64,000 nucleotides of DNA, from assembly GCF_035306705.1 (NCBI RefSeq), contig NZ_DATGNO010000074.1, forward strand, positions 1 to 64,000, written 5' to 3'. The notes beneath the pieces are model-generated. The model searched no databases and had not been told where the DNA came from. It saw nothing but the letters and a program-made list of their open reading frames with translations. This document shows, one piece after another, positions 46,625-55,393 of this stretch; the first letter of the stretch is position 1, and each line of letters opens with the position of its first letter. This stretch comes from Xanthomarina sp035306705 (lineage in GTDB: Bacteria; Bacteroidota; Bacteroidia; Flavobacteriales; Flavobacteriaceae). Made by a program: the position numbers and the translations under genes.

Positions 46625-47113
46625 ATGAGACAAATTATTTTCATGTTATTCACCTTTGGACTTTTTTCCTGCAATCAACAAACAGACAACACAAAAATAT
46701 TGCAAAACCGTATAGATAGTTTGGAAATAAAACTAGCAGACACTTACAAGCCTGGCTTCGGAGATTTTATGAGTAGCATACAAGCACATCATCTAAAGCT
46801 CTGGTTTGCCGGGAAAAATGAAAACTGGAAACTGGCAGATTTTGAAGTGCACGAGCTTATGGAAGCCGTTGAGGACATTCAGAAATATCAAGCAGGACGA
46901 AAGGAAAGCGAAATGATAGGAATAATAATTCCTCCCTTAGATAGTATTAGCAAGGCCATTAAGCAGAGAAATTCCGTTTTATTCGAAAGTAGTTACACCT
47001 TGCTTACAAATACGTGCAACCAATGTCATAGCGAGGTAGATTTTGAATTTAATGTAGTAAAAATACCAGATAGTTCTCCTTTCAGTAATCAGGAATTTAA
47101 ACCAATAAATTAA
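46625..47113 (+). CDS. Lipoprotein with single CxxCH heme-binding motif
   Basis: The 162-residue protein has a lipoprotein signal (FGLFSCNQQ) and, near residue 136, CNQCH, the motif for covalent c-type heme. The helical middle (residues ~45-120) and a CxxCH towards the C-terminus recall cytochrome c-prime/c556-like four-helix bundles. It lies behind a b-type cytochrome and may exchange electrons with it. It could instead bind heme for another purpose. Confidence 0.75.
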   Translation: MRQIIFMLFTFGLFSCNQQTDNTKILQNRIDSLEIKLADTYKPGFGDFMSSIQAHHLKLWFAGKNENWKLADFEVHELMEAVEDIQKYQAGRKESEMIGIIIPPLDSISKAIKQRNSVLFESSYTLLTNTCNQCHSEVDFEFNVVKIPDSSPFSNQEFKPIN

Positions 47114-47174
47114 AAACGAATCTTTTTCTAATAGTTATTAATTTATAAAAACTGAAATATAAAACAAATAAAAA

Positions 47175-48458
47175 ATGAATAAAGTTAAAATCGTACTATG
47201 GGCATTTATAGGATTGACCATGTCTTGCTCAAATAGTACTGAAGAAATAAATGAAACAACTGTAACTATTTCAGATATAACAATAACTATAAACGAAAAC
47301 CCTACTAACAACCAATTACTTGGAACTGTTGAAGCAACAACCAACCAAGGAAATTTAACGTTTTCAATTACGGAACAATCACCCAATGATGCTTTAGTAA
47401 TTAATCCTTCAACAGGAGAAATAAGAGTTTTGGATCAGACACTTTTTGATTTTGACACCAATCCAATTATTATTGGGGTTATTAAGGCAGAAAATGGAGA
47501 AGTTTTTGATACAGCTAACATAACAATCAACCTCAATGACTCTAATGAAATAACTGCTTTTGATTTTAACGCAACCCTTGAAGCTATGCCGTTAGTCAAT
47601 CAGTCTCTAGGGATAGTAGAGGCCACCACAAGTCATGGGAGTTTAACGTTTTCAATTATAGAACAAACCCCAAATAACACATTAAAAATAGACCAACTAA
47701 CAGGAGAATTAAAAGCACAATATGTTACAGGTTTTATTGGAAATCCTATAATTGTTGCTACGGCCAGAATCCAAAATGAAGTTACTTTTAAAAATATAAA
47801 TATTCGTATTACTTTGGTGTCTCCTTGCAATACCAATACATCTCCAGTGTTAAACGCATATTATCCAATGAACTCCAATGTTATGGATGAAAGTGGTTTT
47901 AATAATCATGGAACTGTTTTTGGAGCCGTATTAACAACTAATAGATTTTCAGAGTCTGAATCGGCATATTCTTTTGACGGAATAGACGATAGCATCCAAA
48001 TTGAAGACAACAACCAGTTATTTTTAAATAATGAATTTACCATTTCGGCGTGGATATATCCAGAAGAAATAAAAACGCAAGAAATCCTTAGAAAAGGGAG
48101 CCATGTAAATGGTAATTCTTCTTGGCCATTTGGATTGGCTTTGAGTAATTCAAACGATATTATTTTTTCCATAACCGCCGGTGGAGTGCTTTATCAGGCA
48201 AGAAAACAAGGATATCAAACCAATAACTGGTATCTTATAACAGGTGTACTTAAAAACCAAAAAATGTATTTATATGTTAATGAGGACCTTGTGGCCATTA
48301 AGGCAATTGAAGGAGATATTTTTAACGACAACTTACCACTTGTAATTGGGACGAGATTAAATATGCCATCTAACACATTTAAAGGAAAAATTGACGATGT
48401 TAGAATATATAGTTCCGCCCTTTGTCAGTTAGATATTGCAGAGTTATTTAATAATTAA
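47175..48458 (+). CDS. Lipoprotein with two cadherin-like repeats and LamG-like domain
   Basis: The 427-residue lipoprotein (TMSCSNST) contains two ~95-residue cadherin-like repeats. Both include NQ-LG-VEATT and a S-LTFSI-EQ core (about 40-120 and 128-208). A concanavalin A/LamG-like module follows (about 228-420: YSFDGIDDSIQIEDN, FTISAWIYPEE, IDDVRIYSSAL). It should be exposed at the cell surface and bind a polysaccharide or protein. It follows the CxxCH lipoprotein by 61 bases. Confidence 0.8.
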   Translation: MNKVKIVLWAFIGLTMSCSNSTEEINETTVTISDITITINENPTNNQLLGTVEATTNQGNLTFSITEQSPNDALVINPSTGEIRVLDQTLFDFDTNPIIIGVIKAENGEVFDTANITINLNDSNEITAFDFNATLEAMPLVNQSLGIVEATTSHGSLTFSIIEQTPNNTLKIDQLTGELKAQYVTGFIGNPIIVATARIQNEVTFKNINIRITLVSPCNTNTSPVLNAYYPMNSNVMDESGFNNHGTVFGAVLTTNRFSESESAYSFDGIDDSIQIEDNNQLFLNNEFTISAWIYPEEIKTQEILRKGSHVNGNSSWPFGLALSNSNDIIFSITAGGVLYQARKQGYQTNNWYLITGVLKNQKMYLYVNEDLVAIKAIEGDIFNDNLPLVIGTRLNMPSNTFKGKIDDVRIYSSALCQLDIAELFNN

Positions 48459-48625
48459 ATTGGTACCCATAAAAAACAAAAGTAAAAACGACGCTTCCCT
48501 TCATCAGTTTTAAAAAAAATCCTGTAAAACAAGGAGGAGAGTTATAAAAACAACAGCATCCCACACAAATTCGCAGCGCAAAAACATTTCCACACTTCCT
48601 CATTCAAACTTTTCAAGGAATTAAC

Positions 48626-48633
48626 TACCTTTG
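48626..48633 (+). promoter_or_regulatory. -7 element TACCTTTG upstream of ychF
   Basis: Exact TAnnTTTG, 113 bases before ychF. A second, weaker TGCCTTTG lies at 48670-48677. Confidence 0.45.
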
Positions 48634-48746
48634 CAGCTTGAAAAAATAAATTCAATTTAAAGAGATTTCTGCCTTTGCAGGAATTACGTATAATTAAAAC
48701 AGCCCAATAGCTCTCTTTCCCTAGGAAAGGAGTAGGGATAGGAAAT

Positions 48747-49841
48747 ATGAAAGCAGGCATCGTAGGATTACCAAACGTCGGAAAATCGACCCTTTTTAAT
48801 TGTTTATCTAATGCCAAAGCGCAAAGTGCCAACTTTCCGTTTTGTACCATAGAGCCTAATATCGGGATCGTAAACGTTCCTGATCCTAGATTGGAAAAAC
48901 TGGAAGAACTTGTACAGCCTGTACGCGTGCAACCAGCAACCGTAGAGATTGTAGATATTGCAGGTTTGGTAAAAGGCGCGAGTAAAGGCGAAGGACTGGG
49001 AAATCAGTTCTTGGCAAATATTCGTGAAACAGATGCCATTCTTCACGTGTTGCGTTGTTTTGATAACGACAATATTGTCCATGTAGATGGAAAAATAGAT
49101 CCCATTCGCGATAAAGAAACCATCGATATGGAGTTGCAGTTAAAAGACTTGGAAACAGTCGATAAAAAACTGGAGAAAGTAAAACGTGCAGCTAAAACAG
49201 GAAATAAAGAGGCCCAAAAAGAAGAAGCTGTTTTATTAAAAATCAAAACGAGTTTAGAGGCTGGAATTTCTGTAAGAGCTTTAGAGTTTTCGGAAGAAGA
49301 TTATGAAGATTTTGTAAAACCAAGCCAGTTAATTACAGACAAACCGGTAATGTATGTATGTAATGTGGACGAAGGAGCCGCTGTTTCTGGAAACGCCTAT
49401 GTAGATTTAGTAAGAGAAGCCGTAAAAGACGAAAATGCTGAGGTATTGGTATTGGCAGTTGGTACAGAAGCAGATATTAACGAATTGGACGATTATGAAG
49501 AACGTCAGATGTTTTTATCAGATATCGGTCTGGACGAACCAGGATCCTCAAAATTAATCCGTTCGGCTTATAAGTTGTTAAACTTGCAAACCTATTTCAC
49601 GGCTGGAGTTAAAGAAGTCCGTGCTTGGACAGTAGATGTTGGAGCTACGGCACCACAAGCTGCAGGAGTTATTCACACCGATTTTGAAAAAGGTTTTATT
49701 AGAGCTGAAGTCATTGCTTACGAGGATTTTGCTACGCTTGGTAGTGAAGCCAAAGTAAAAGAAGCTGGAAAAATGCGCGTGGAAGGAAAGAACTACATTG
49801 TTAAAGATGGCGATGTCATGCATTTCTTGTTTAATGTGTAA
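48747..49841 (+). CDS. ychF: Redox-regulated ATPase/GTPase YchF
   Basis: The 364-residue OBG-family protein has the P-loop GLPNVGKST (6-14), the family NFPFCTIEPN switch I, DIAGLV, an Asn in place of the G4 NKxD, and the C-terminal TGS-like domain (VKEVRAWTV; IVKDGDVMHFLFN). YchF binds ATP rather than GTP and associates with the ribosome. No abnormality is seen. A 423-base gap separates it from parE. Confidence 0.95.
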   Translation: MKAGIVGLPNVGKSTLFNCLSNAKAQSANFPFCTIEPNIGIVNVPDPRLEKLEELVQPVRVQPATVEIVDIAGLVKGASKGEGLGNQFLANIRETDAILHVLRCFDNDNIVHVDGKIDPIRDKETIDMELQLKDLETVDKKLEKVKRAAKTGNKEAQKEEAVLLKIKTSLEAGISVRALEFSEEDYEDFVKPSQLITDKPVMYVCNVDEGAAVSGNAYVDLVREAVKDENAEVLVLAVGTEADINELDDYEERQMFLSDIGLDEPGSSKLIRSAYKLLNLQTYFTAGVKEVRAWTVDVGATAPQAAGVIHTDFEKGFIRAEVIAYEDFATLGSEAKVKEAGKMRVEGKNYIVKDGDVMHFLFNV

Positions 49842-50279
49842 CAAGTTGATTAACTGTTTAATTTAAAGTTGTATGCAGTAACGTTATTTATCAAGAATTA
49901 GAGGCAGATATCTCCTAGGATAAACGTGGAGGTGATGACCAATGGCGCTCCTTTGCAACAGAACTTTGTAACTAATTAAATATGTTGTAACTTGCTTTAT
50001 TCTAGAGCATATACAAGACCCCAATTAACTAAAAAATCAAGTGTAAATTCCTAAGTTATCCTAGGTTCACCCGTAGATACTTAATGGTTAGTCCATATCA
50101 ACCCTATGGATACGCCATATACACCTTAATAATAGTCGCTGTCAACCAGTATAAGCGGATTAAAAGCCAATGTTCTCAACAACAAGGGCTTTTTATTGTT
50201 AATTACTTTGTAGCTCTGGTATTTTATATTTTAACACGAAACCTTATATTAGCAACGTACCAAAATGTTGCGCCAAATT
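49842..50279. other. Gap of 438 bases between ychF and parE
   Basis: No credible gene. A 10-base inverted repeat (CCTAGGATAA at 49914-49923; TTATCCTAGG at 50056-50065) is separated by 132 bases. Near the right end a terminator-like hairpin (AAAAGCC 50162-50168 / GGCTTTT 50187-50193, then TTTT-rich) interrupts a 67-codon frame at 50084-50287, which is therefore not called. Confidence 0.5.
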
Positions 50280-52139
50280 ATGTCTGAACAATCCAATTAT
50301 ACCGAAGATAACATCCGCTCCCTAGACTGGAAAGAACACATTAGAATGCGTCCTGGAATGTATATTGGGAAACTAGGCGATGGATCATCTCCAGACGATG
50401 GTATTTACATACTTTTAAAAGAGGTATTGGACAACTCCATAGACGAGTATGTTATGGGAGCTGGAAAAACCATCGATGTATCCATTCAAGGCAATAAAGT
50501 AATTGTTCGCGATTATGGACGGGGTATTCCCTTGGGTAAAGTGGTAGACGTGGTTTCTAAAATGAATACCGGTGGAAAATACGACTCCAAAGCGTTCAAA
50601 AAGTCGGTGGGCTTAAATGGGGTTGGTACTAAGGCTGTAAACGCCTTGTCCTCCTTTTTTAGAGTAGAATCCACTCGAGATAATAAATCGGCTTCGGCTG
50701 AATTTGAACAGGGAAATCTTACCAACCAAGATCTATTGGATGATACTTCCAGAAGAAAAGGAACAAAGGTCTCTTTTATTCCGGACGATGTCATCTTCAA
50801 AAATTATAAGTACAGAAGCGAGTATGTGGTTAAAATGCTTAAAAACTATGTATATCTAAACACTGGGTTGACCATTATTTTTAATGGTGAAAAATATTAT
50901 AGTGAAAATGGTTTAAAAGATCTTTTATCCGAAAACATTAAGGATACAGACAGATTATACCCCATTATCCATTTAAAGGGCGAAGATATTGAAGTAGCTA
51001 TTACACATAGTAAAACCCAATATAGTGAAGAATATCATTCCTTCGTAAACGGACAGAACACCACACAAGGAGGGACGCATTTAGCTGCTTTTAGGGAAGC
51101 TTTAGTAAAAACCATTAGAGAGTTTTATGGAAAAAACTATGAGGCTTCAGACGTTAGAAAATCGATAGTTTCGGCTGTTTCCATTAAAGTGATGGAGCCT
51201 ATTTTTGAAAGTCAGACCAAAACAAAACTGGGTTCTACAGATATGGGAGGGAAGCTGCCAACGGTTAGAACCTTTATTAACGATTTCCTAAAAACACATT
51301 TAGATAATTATTTACATAAAAATCCGGAGGCTGCCGAAAAGATTCAACGTAAAATCCTTCAAGCAGAACGCGAACGTAAAGAACTTTCTGGAATTAGAAA
51401 GTTAGCTAAAGACCGAGCGAAAAAATCAAATCTTCACAATAAAAAGTTGCGGGATTGTCGTGTGCATTTTGGCGATATCAAAAATGAAAAATATTTAGAA
51501 AGCACTCTGTTTATTACGGAGGGAGATTCGGCTTCCGGAAGTATTACCAAATCTAGGGATGTGAATACCCAAGCCGTTTTTAGCTTAAAAGGTAAACCCC
51601 TAAACTCCTATGGTTTAAGCAAGAAAATTGTTTATGAAAACGAAGAATTCAACCTCCTTCAAGCCGCTTTAAATATCGAGGAATCTTTAGAGGATCTGCG
51701 ATATAACAACGTAGTAATAGCTACAGATGCCGATGTGGATGGCATGCATATTAGACTGTTATTGATTACTTTCTTCTTACAATTCTTTCCGGAAATTATT
51801 AAAGAAGGACATTTATATATTTTGCAAACGCCTTTATTTAGGGTGAGAAATAAAAAGGAAACCATTTATTGTTATTCCGAAGAAGAGCGTCGCAATGCTA
51901 TTGAAAAACTAAAACCTAAACCAGAAATCACCCGATTTAAAGGTTTGGGTGAGATTTCTCCAGACGAGTTTGTGCATTTTATTGGTGAAAATATTCGTCT
52001 AGATCCTGTGATGTTGGATAAGGACATGTCTATTGAAGAATTGCTTTCTTTCTATATGGGTAAAAATACGCCAGACAGACAGGAATTTATTATAGACAAC
52101 TTAAAAGTAGAGTTGGATTTAGTTGAGGAAAAAATATGA
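50280..52139 (+). CDS. parE: DNA topoisomerase IV subunit B
   Basis: The ATG at 50280 is chosen (MSEQSNYTEDN); an upstream ATG at 50265 adds five residues. The 619-residue subunit carries the GHKL ATPase domain (EVLDNSIDEYVMG, GRGIPLG, GLNGVGTKAVN), the transducer domain and the TOPRIM motif (ITEGDSASGS), with GDADVDGMHI catalytic acidic residues. It pairs with ParC to decatenate chromosomes. Length and the adjacent parC-type gene distinguish it from GyrB. It overlaps the next gene by 4 bases (ATGA). Confidence 0.92.
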   Translation: MSEQSNYTEDNIRSLDWKEHIRMRPGMYIGKLGDGSSPDDGIYILLKEVLDNSIDEYVMGAGKTIDVSIQGNKVIVRDYGRGIPLGKVVDVVSKMNTGGKYDSKAFKKSVGLNGVGTKAVNALSSFFRVESTRDNKSASAEFEQGNLTNQDLLDDTSRRKGTKVSFIPDDVIFKNYKYRSEYVVKMLKNYVYLNTGLTIIFNGEKYYSENGLKDLLSENIKDTDRLYPIIHLKGEDIEVAITHSKTQYSEEYHSFVNGQNTTQGGTHLAAFREALVKTIREFYGKNYEASDVRKSIVSAVSIKVMEPIFESQTKTKLGSTDMGGKLPTVRTFINDFLKTHLDNYLHKNPEAAEKIQRKILQAERERKELSGIRKLAKDRAKKSNLHNKKLRDCRVHFGDIKNEKYLESTLFITEGDSASGSITKSRDVNTQAVFSLKGKPLNSYGLSKKIVYENEEFNLLQAALNIEESLEDLRYNNVVIATDADVDGMHIRLLLITFFLQFFPEIIKEGHLYILQTPLFRVRNKKETIYCYSEEERRNAIEKLKPKPEITRFKGLGEISPDEFVHFIGENIRLDPVMLDKDMSIEELLSFYMGKNTPDRQEFIIDNLKVELDLVEEKI

Positions 52140-52618
52140 GAACCAATAATTCTAAAGTAAGAAATGTTATTATTTCCGTCTATTTTGTGCTGATTGTTTT
52201 GGCTGTACTATTGGCAATTATCTTTAGAGTATTTAACGAATTGACCCCAAACCCACTCATAACTATTTTTGTACTAGTGTTTGGTTTTGGTGCGCTGTTC
52301 TTTATCGTTCATTTTATTTCAAAATACTTTGAATACGATAGCGACGGCTTAAAAGTGGTAGTTACCAATAAAGGGTTATTGCTCTCAGACCATTTTAATT
52401 ACAGAGAACATTCGGTAGAATTTCACAAAGACAAACTTATAGGCTTTAAATTCAATAATTACTTAGTGTATAAGGAGTTGGTGCTGTTTATTAAAAGTTC
52501 GAACGGACATACCAAAAAAGAACGTTTTAATGTGACTTTGGTTTCTAGAAAAAAAAGAAAATATATTAGACAATCATTAAGTAAAATGATAAAGGAAAAC
52601 AGAAAATCTAAGGATTAA
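52136..52618 (+). CDS. Membrane protein embedded in the topoisomerase IV operon
   Basis: The 160-residue protein has two hydrophobic helices (about 10-32 and 42-62) and a basic C-terminal domain (KKRKYIRQSLSKMIKENRKSKD). It overlaps parE by 4 bases and parC by one base (TAATG), so all three genes are translationally coupled. I do not recognise a family. The coupling suggests a function tied to topoisomerase IV, perhaps linking it to the membrane; that is inference. Confidence 0.75.
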   Translation: MRTNNSKVRNVIISVYFVLIVLAVLLAIIFRVFNELTPNPLITIFVLVFGFGALFFIVHFISKYFEYDSDGLKVVVTNKGLLLSDHFNYREHSVEFHKDKLIGFKFNNYLVYKELVLFIKSSNGHTKKERFNVTLVSRKKRKYIRQSLSKMIKENRKSKD

Positions 52619-55248
52619 TGAGCGAAGAGAACAACAATTTGTTAAATGATCAAGAGGAAAATCAAGAAACCATTACCAAGGTTTCTGGCATGTTTAAAGA
52701 CTGGTTTTTAGATTATGCATCTTATGTAATCTTAGAACGCGCCGTACCTGCCATAGAAGATGGCTTTAAGCCCGTACAACGTCGTATCATGCATTCCATG
52801 AAGGATTTGGATGATGGGCGTTATAATAAAGTGGCCAATATTGTTGGACATACCATGCAGTATCACCCACATGGAGATGCTAGTATTGCAGATGCCATGG
52901 TGCAAATTGGACAAAAAGATTTATTGATAGATACCCAAGGAAACTGGGGAAACATCCTTACAGGAGATAGCGCTGCAGCTTCCCGTTATATAGAAGCACG
53001 TTTGTCTAAATTTGCTTTAGATGTTGTTTATAATCCAAAAATAACCGAATGGCAGGCGTCTTACGATGGAAGAAGAAAGGAACCTGTAAACCTTCCGGTA
53101 ATGTTTCCGTTGCTTTTGGCGCAAGGAGGGGAAGGAATTGCCGTAGGACTTTCAACAAAAATATTACCTCATAACTTTATTGAACTGATTGATGCTTCGA
53201 TAAAACATTTAAAAGGGAAAGGCTTTACTATTTATCCAGATTTTCCTACAGCAGGAATAGCCGATATTACCAATTATAACGATGGTTTACGTGGTGGAAA
53301 AGTTCGTGTTAGAGCCAAAATTTCCCAATGGGATAAAAACACGTTGGCTATTACCGAAATTCCTTTTGGATCCAATACCTCGTCTTTAATAGAAACCATT
53401 TTAAAGGCCAACGAAAAAGGGAAGATCAAAATCAAAAAAATAGAAGATAATACAGCTGCAAAAGTTGAAATCTTAGTGCATTTGCCTCCAGGAATTTCTC
53501 CAGATAAAACCATTGATGCTTTATATGCGTTTACGGGTTGCGAGACGTCCATTTCACCATTAGGTTGTGTTATTGAAGACAATAAACCTTTGTTTGTAGG
53601 TGTATCCGAAATGCTGCGTCATTCTACAGATAATACGGTAAAACTCCTAAAAAGTGAATTGGAAATTCAGTTGGGCGAATTTGAAGAACAATGGCATTTT
53701 GCTTCTTTGGAACGTATTTTTATTGAAAATAGAATCTATCGCGATATTGAAGAAGAAGAAACTTGGGAAGGCGTTATTCAAGCTATTGATACTGGATTAA
53801 AACCTCATACTACTCATTTAAAACGCGCTGTTTTAGAAGAGGATATTGTTAGGTTAACAGAAATTCGAATCAAACGTATTTCTAAATTCGATATCGATAA
53901 AGCCCAACAAAAAATAGATGCGCTTGAAGATGAAATAGCGAAAGTAAAACACCATTTGGCAAACTTGATTGATTATGCCATTGCTTTTTTTGAAAGACTT
54001 AAAAAGGACTACGGAAAAGGAAGAGAAAGACAAACGGAAATCAGACTTTTTGAAGATGTAGATGCTGCCAAAGTGGTTATTAGAAACACCAAACTTTATG
54101 TAAATAGAGCTGAAGGTTTTATTGGAACCTCTCTTAAAAAAGATGAATATGTTTGCGATTGTAGCGACATAGACGATATTATTGTGTTTACCAAAGAAGG
54201 GAAAATGATGGTGAGCAAAGTGGATGCAAAAATCTTTGTAGGTAAAGATATCATCCATGTGGCCGTCTTCAAGAAAAAGGATAAACGCACCATTTATAAC
54301 TTGATTTATAGAGATGGGAGCAAAGGCCCATCATACGTAAAGCGTTTTTCCGTAACTTCTACAACCAGAGATAGAGAATACGATTTAACCAATGGCACCA
54401 AAGGTTCCATGCTTTGGTATTTTTCAGCAAATCCAAATGGCGAAGCCGAAATGGTAACCATTAATTTGCGACAAGTAGGAAGCATTAAAAAACTGAAATG
54501 GGATTTAGATTTTGCCGAGGTTTTAATTAAAGGTCGCGCATCTAAAGGAAATGTGGTAACTAAACATGCCATTAAAAAAGTTGAGTTAAAGGAAAAAGGA
54601 GTATCCACCTTAAAACCTCGTAAAATATGGTTCGACGACACGGTGCAACGTTTAAATGTAGACGAGCGCGGTGAATTGGTTGGAGAATTTAGAGGGGAAG
54701 ACCGTATTTTAATTATTACCCAATCGGGTAACGTGAGAACTATTATTCCAGAAATCACAACGCATTTTGAGGACGATATGATAGTCATGGAAAAATGGAT
54801 TCCTAAAAAACCTATTTCTGCTATTTATTTCGATGGGGAAAAAGAACGTTATTATGTGAAGCGTTTTGTAGTTGAAAACGAAGCTAGGGAAGAAAGTTTT
54901 ATTTCCGATCACCCGAATTCGAAACTTGAAATTGTTTCAACAGATTGGCGTCCAATAGCAGATGTGGAGTTTACTAAAGAGCGAGGCAAGGACCGAAAAG
55001 AAAATATGCAAGTAAATTTTGAAGAATTTATTTCGGTAAAAGGAATTACAGCTCTTGGCAACCAGTTAACTCGAGATAAAATCAATTTGGTAAGCTTATT
55101 GGACTCCTTGCCTTATGAAGCTCCTGAAGAAATAGCAGCTGAAGATATTGAGGTGGTTGATGAAGAAAATGTATCACATTTAGATAGCGAGCCCTCTGAA
55201 GATAATGATAGCAATTTGGATGGCGAAGGACAGATAACATTGTTCTAA
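52618..55248 (+). CDS. parC: DNA topoisomerase IV subunit A
   Basis: The 876-residue subunit has the winged-helix start FLDYASYVILERAVPAIEDG, the catalytic tyrosine Tyr124 in AASRYIEARLS, and the coiled-coil and C-terminal beta-pinwheel region. The tail (residues ~835-876) is very acidic (EEIAAEDIEVVDEENV). It forms the topoisomerase IV heterotetramer with ParE and decatenates daughter chromosomes. The gene is the last of the operon and is followed by a terminator-like inverted repeat. Confidence 0.93.
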   Translation: MSEENNNLLNDQEENQETITKVSGMFKDWFLDYASYVILERAVPAIEDGFKPVQRRIMHSMKDLDDGRYNKVANIVGHTMQYHPHGDASIADAMVQIGQKDLLIDTQGNWGNILTGDSAAASRYIEARLSKFALDVVYNPKITEWQASYDGRRKEPVNLPVMFPLLLAQGGEGIAVGLSTKILPHNFIELIDASIKHLKGKGFTIYPDFPTAGIADITNYNDGLRGGKVRVRAKISQWDKNTLAITEIPFGSNTSSLIETILKANEKGKIKIKKIEDNTAAKVEILVHLPPGISPDKTIDALYAFTGCETSISPLGCVIEDNKPLFVGVSEMLRHSTDNTVKLLKSELEIQLGEFEEQWHFASLERIFIENRIYRDIEEEETWEGVIQAIDTGLKPHTTHLKRAVLEEDIVRLTEIRIKRISKFDIDKAQQKIDALEDEIAKVKHHLANLIDYAIAFFERLKKDYGKGRERQTEIRLFEDVDAAKVVIRNTKLYVNRAEGFIGTSLKKDEYVCDCSDIDDIIVFTKEGKMMVSKVDAKIFVGKDIIHVAVFKKKDKRTIYNLIYRDGSKGPSYVKRFSVTSTTRDREYDLTNGTKGSMLWYFSANPNGEAEMVTINLRQVGSIKKLKWDLDFAEVLIKGRASKGNVVTKHAIKKVELKEKGVSTLKPRKIWFDDTVQRLNVDERGELVGEFRGEDRILIITQSGNVRTIIPEITTHFEDDMIVMEKWIPKKPISAIYFDGEKERYYVKRFVVENEAREESFISDHPNSKLEIVSTDWRPIADVEFTKERGKDRKENMQVNFEEFISVKGITALGNQLTRDKINLVSLLDSLPYEAPEEIAAEDIEVVDEENVSHLDSEPSEDNDSNLDGEGQITLF

Positions 55249-55331
55249 TAAATCATGAACTCTAGTCATACTTATTTATTTTCTATGGAGGTAAATGTTT
55301 CGTAATTGGTTGGTTATATGTGACTTATTTA

Positions 55332-55393
55332 AAAAAAAGGATTGATAAAATAATTTAGTTTTGTAAATTTAGATATTAATCAATCCTTTTTTT
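55332..55393. terminator. Perfect 15-bp inverted repeat, parC terminator enclosing a promoter
   Basis: AAAAAAAGGATTGAT (55332-55346) pairs exactly with ATCAATCCTTTTTTT (55379-55393). Its T-run makes it a terminator for parC. The 32-base loop contains the promoter element TAGTTTTG, and the right arm touches the ATG of the next gene (55394). Confidence 0.75.
55356..55363 (+). promoter_or_regulatory. -7 element TAGTTTTG inside the inverted repeat
   Basis: Exact TAnnTTTG, 31 bases before the ATG at 55394. Transcription from here would start near 55370, beyond the left arm of the repeat, giving a leader of about 24 bases without the hairpin. Confidence 0.55.

Noticed and set aside
48670..48677. 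A second -7-like element (TGCCTTTG) before ychF
   Set aside because: It lacks the TA start of the consensus and has no -33 partner at suitable distance; the element at 48626 is better.
50084..50287. A 67-codon frame upstream of and overlapping parE
   Set aside because: It contains a terminator-like hairpin at 50162-50193, has no convincing start signal, and overlaps the parE start only by chance.
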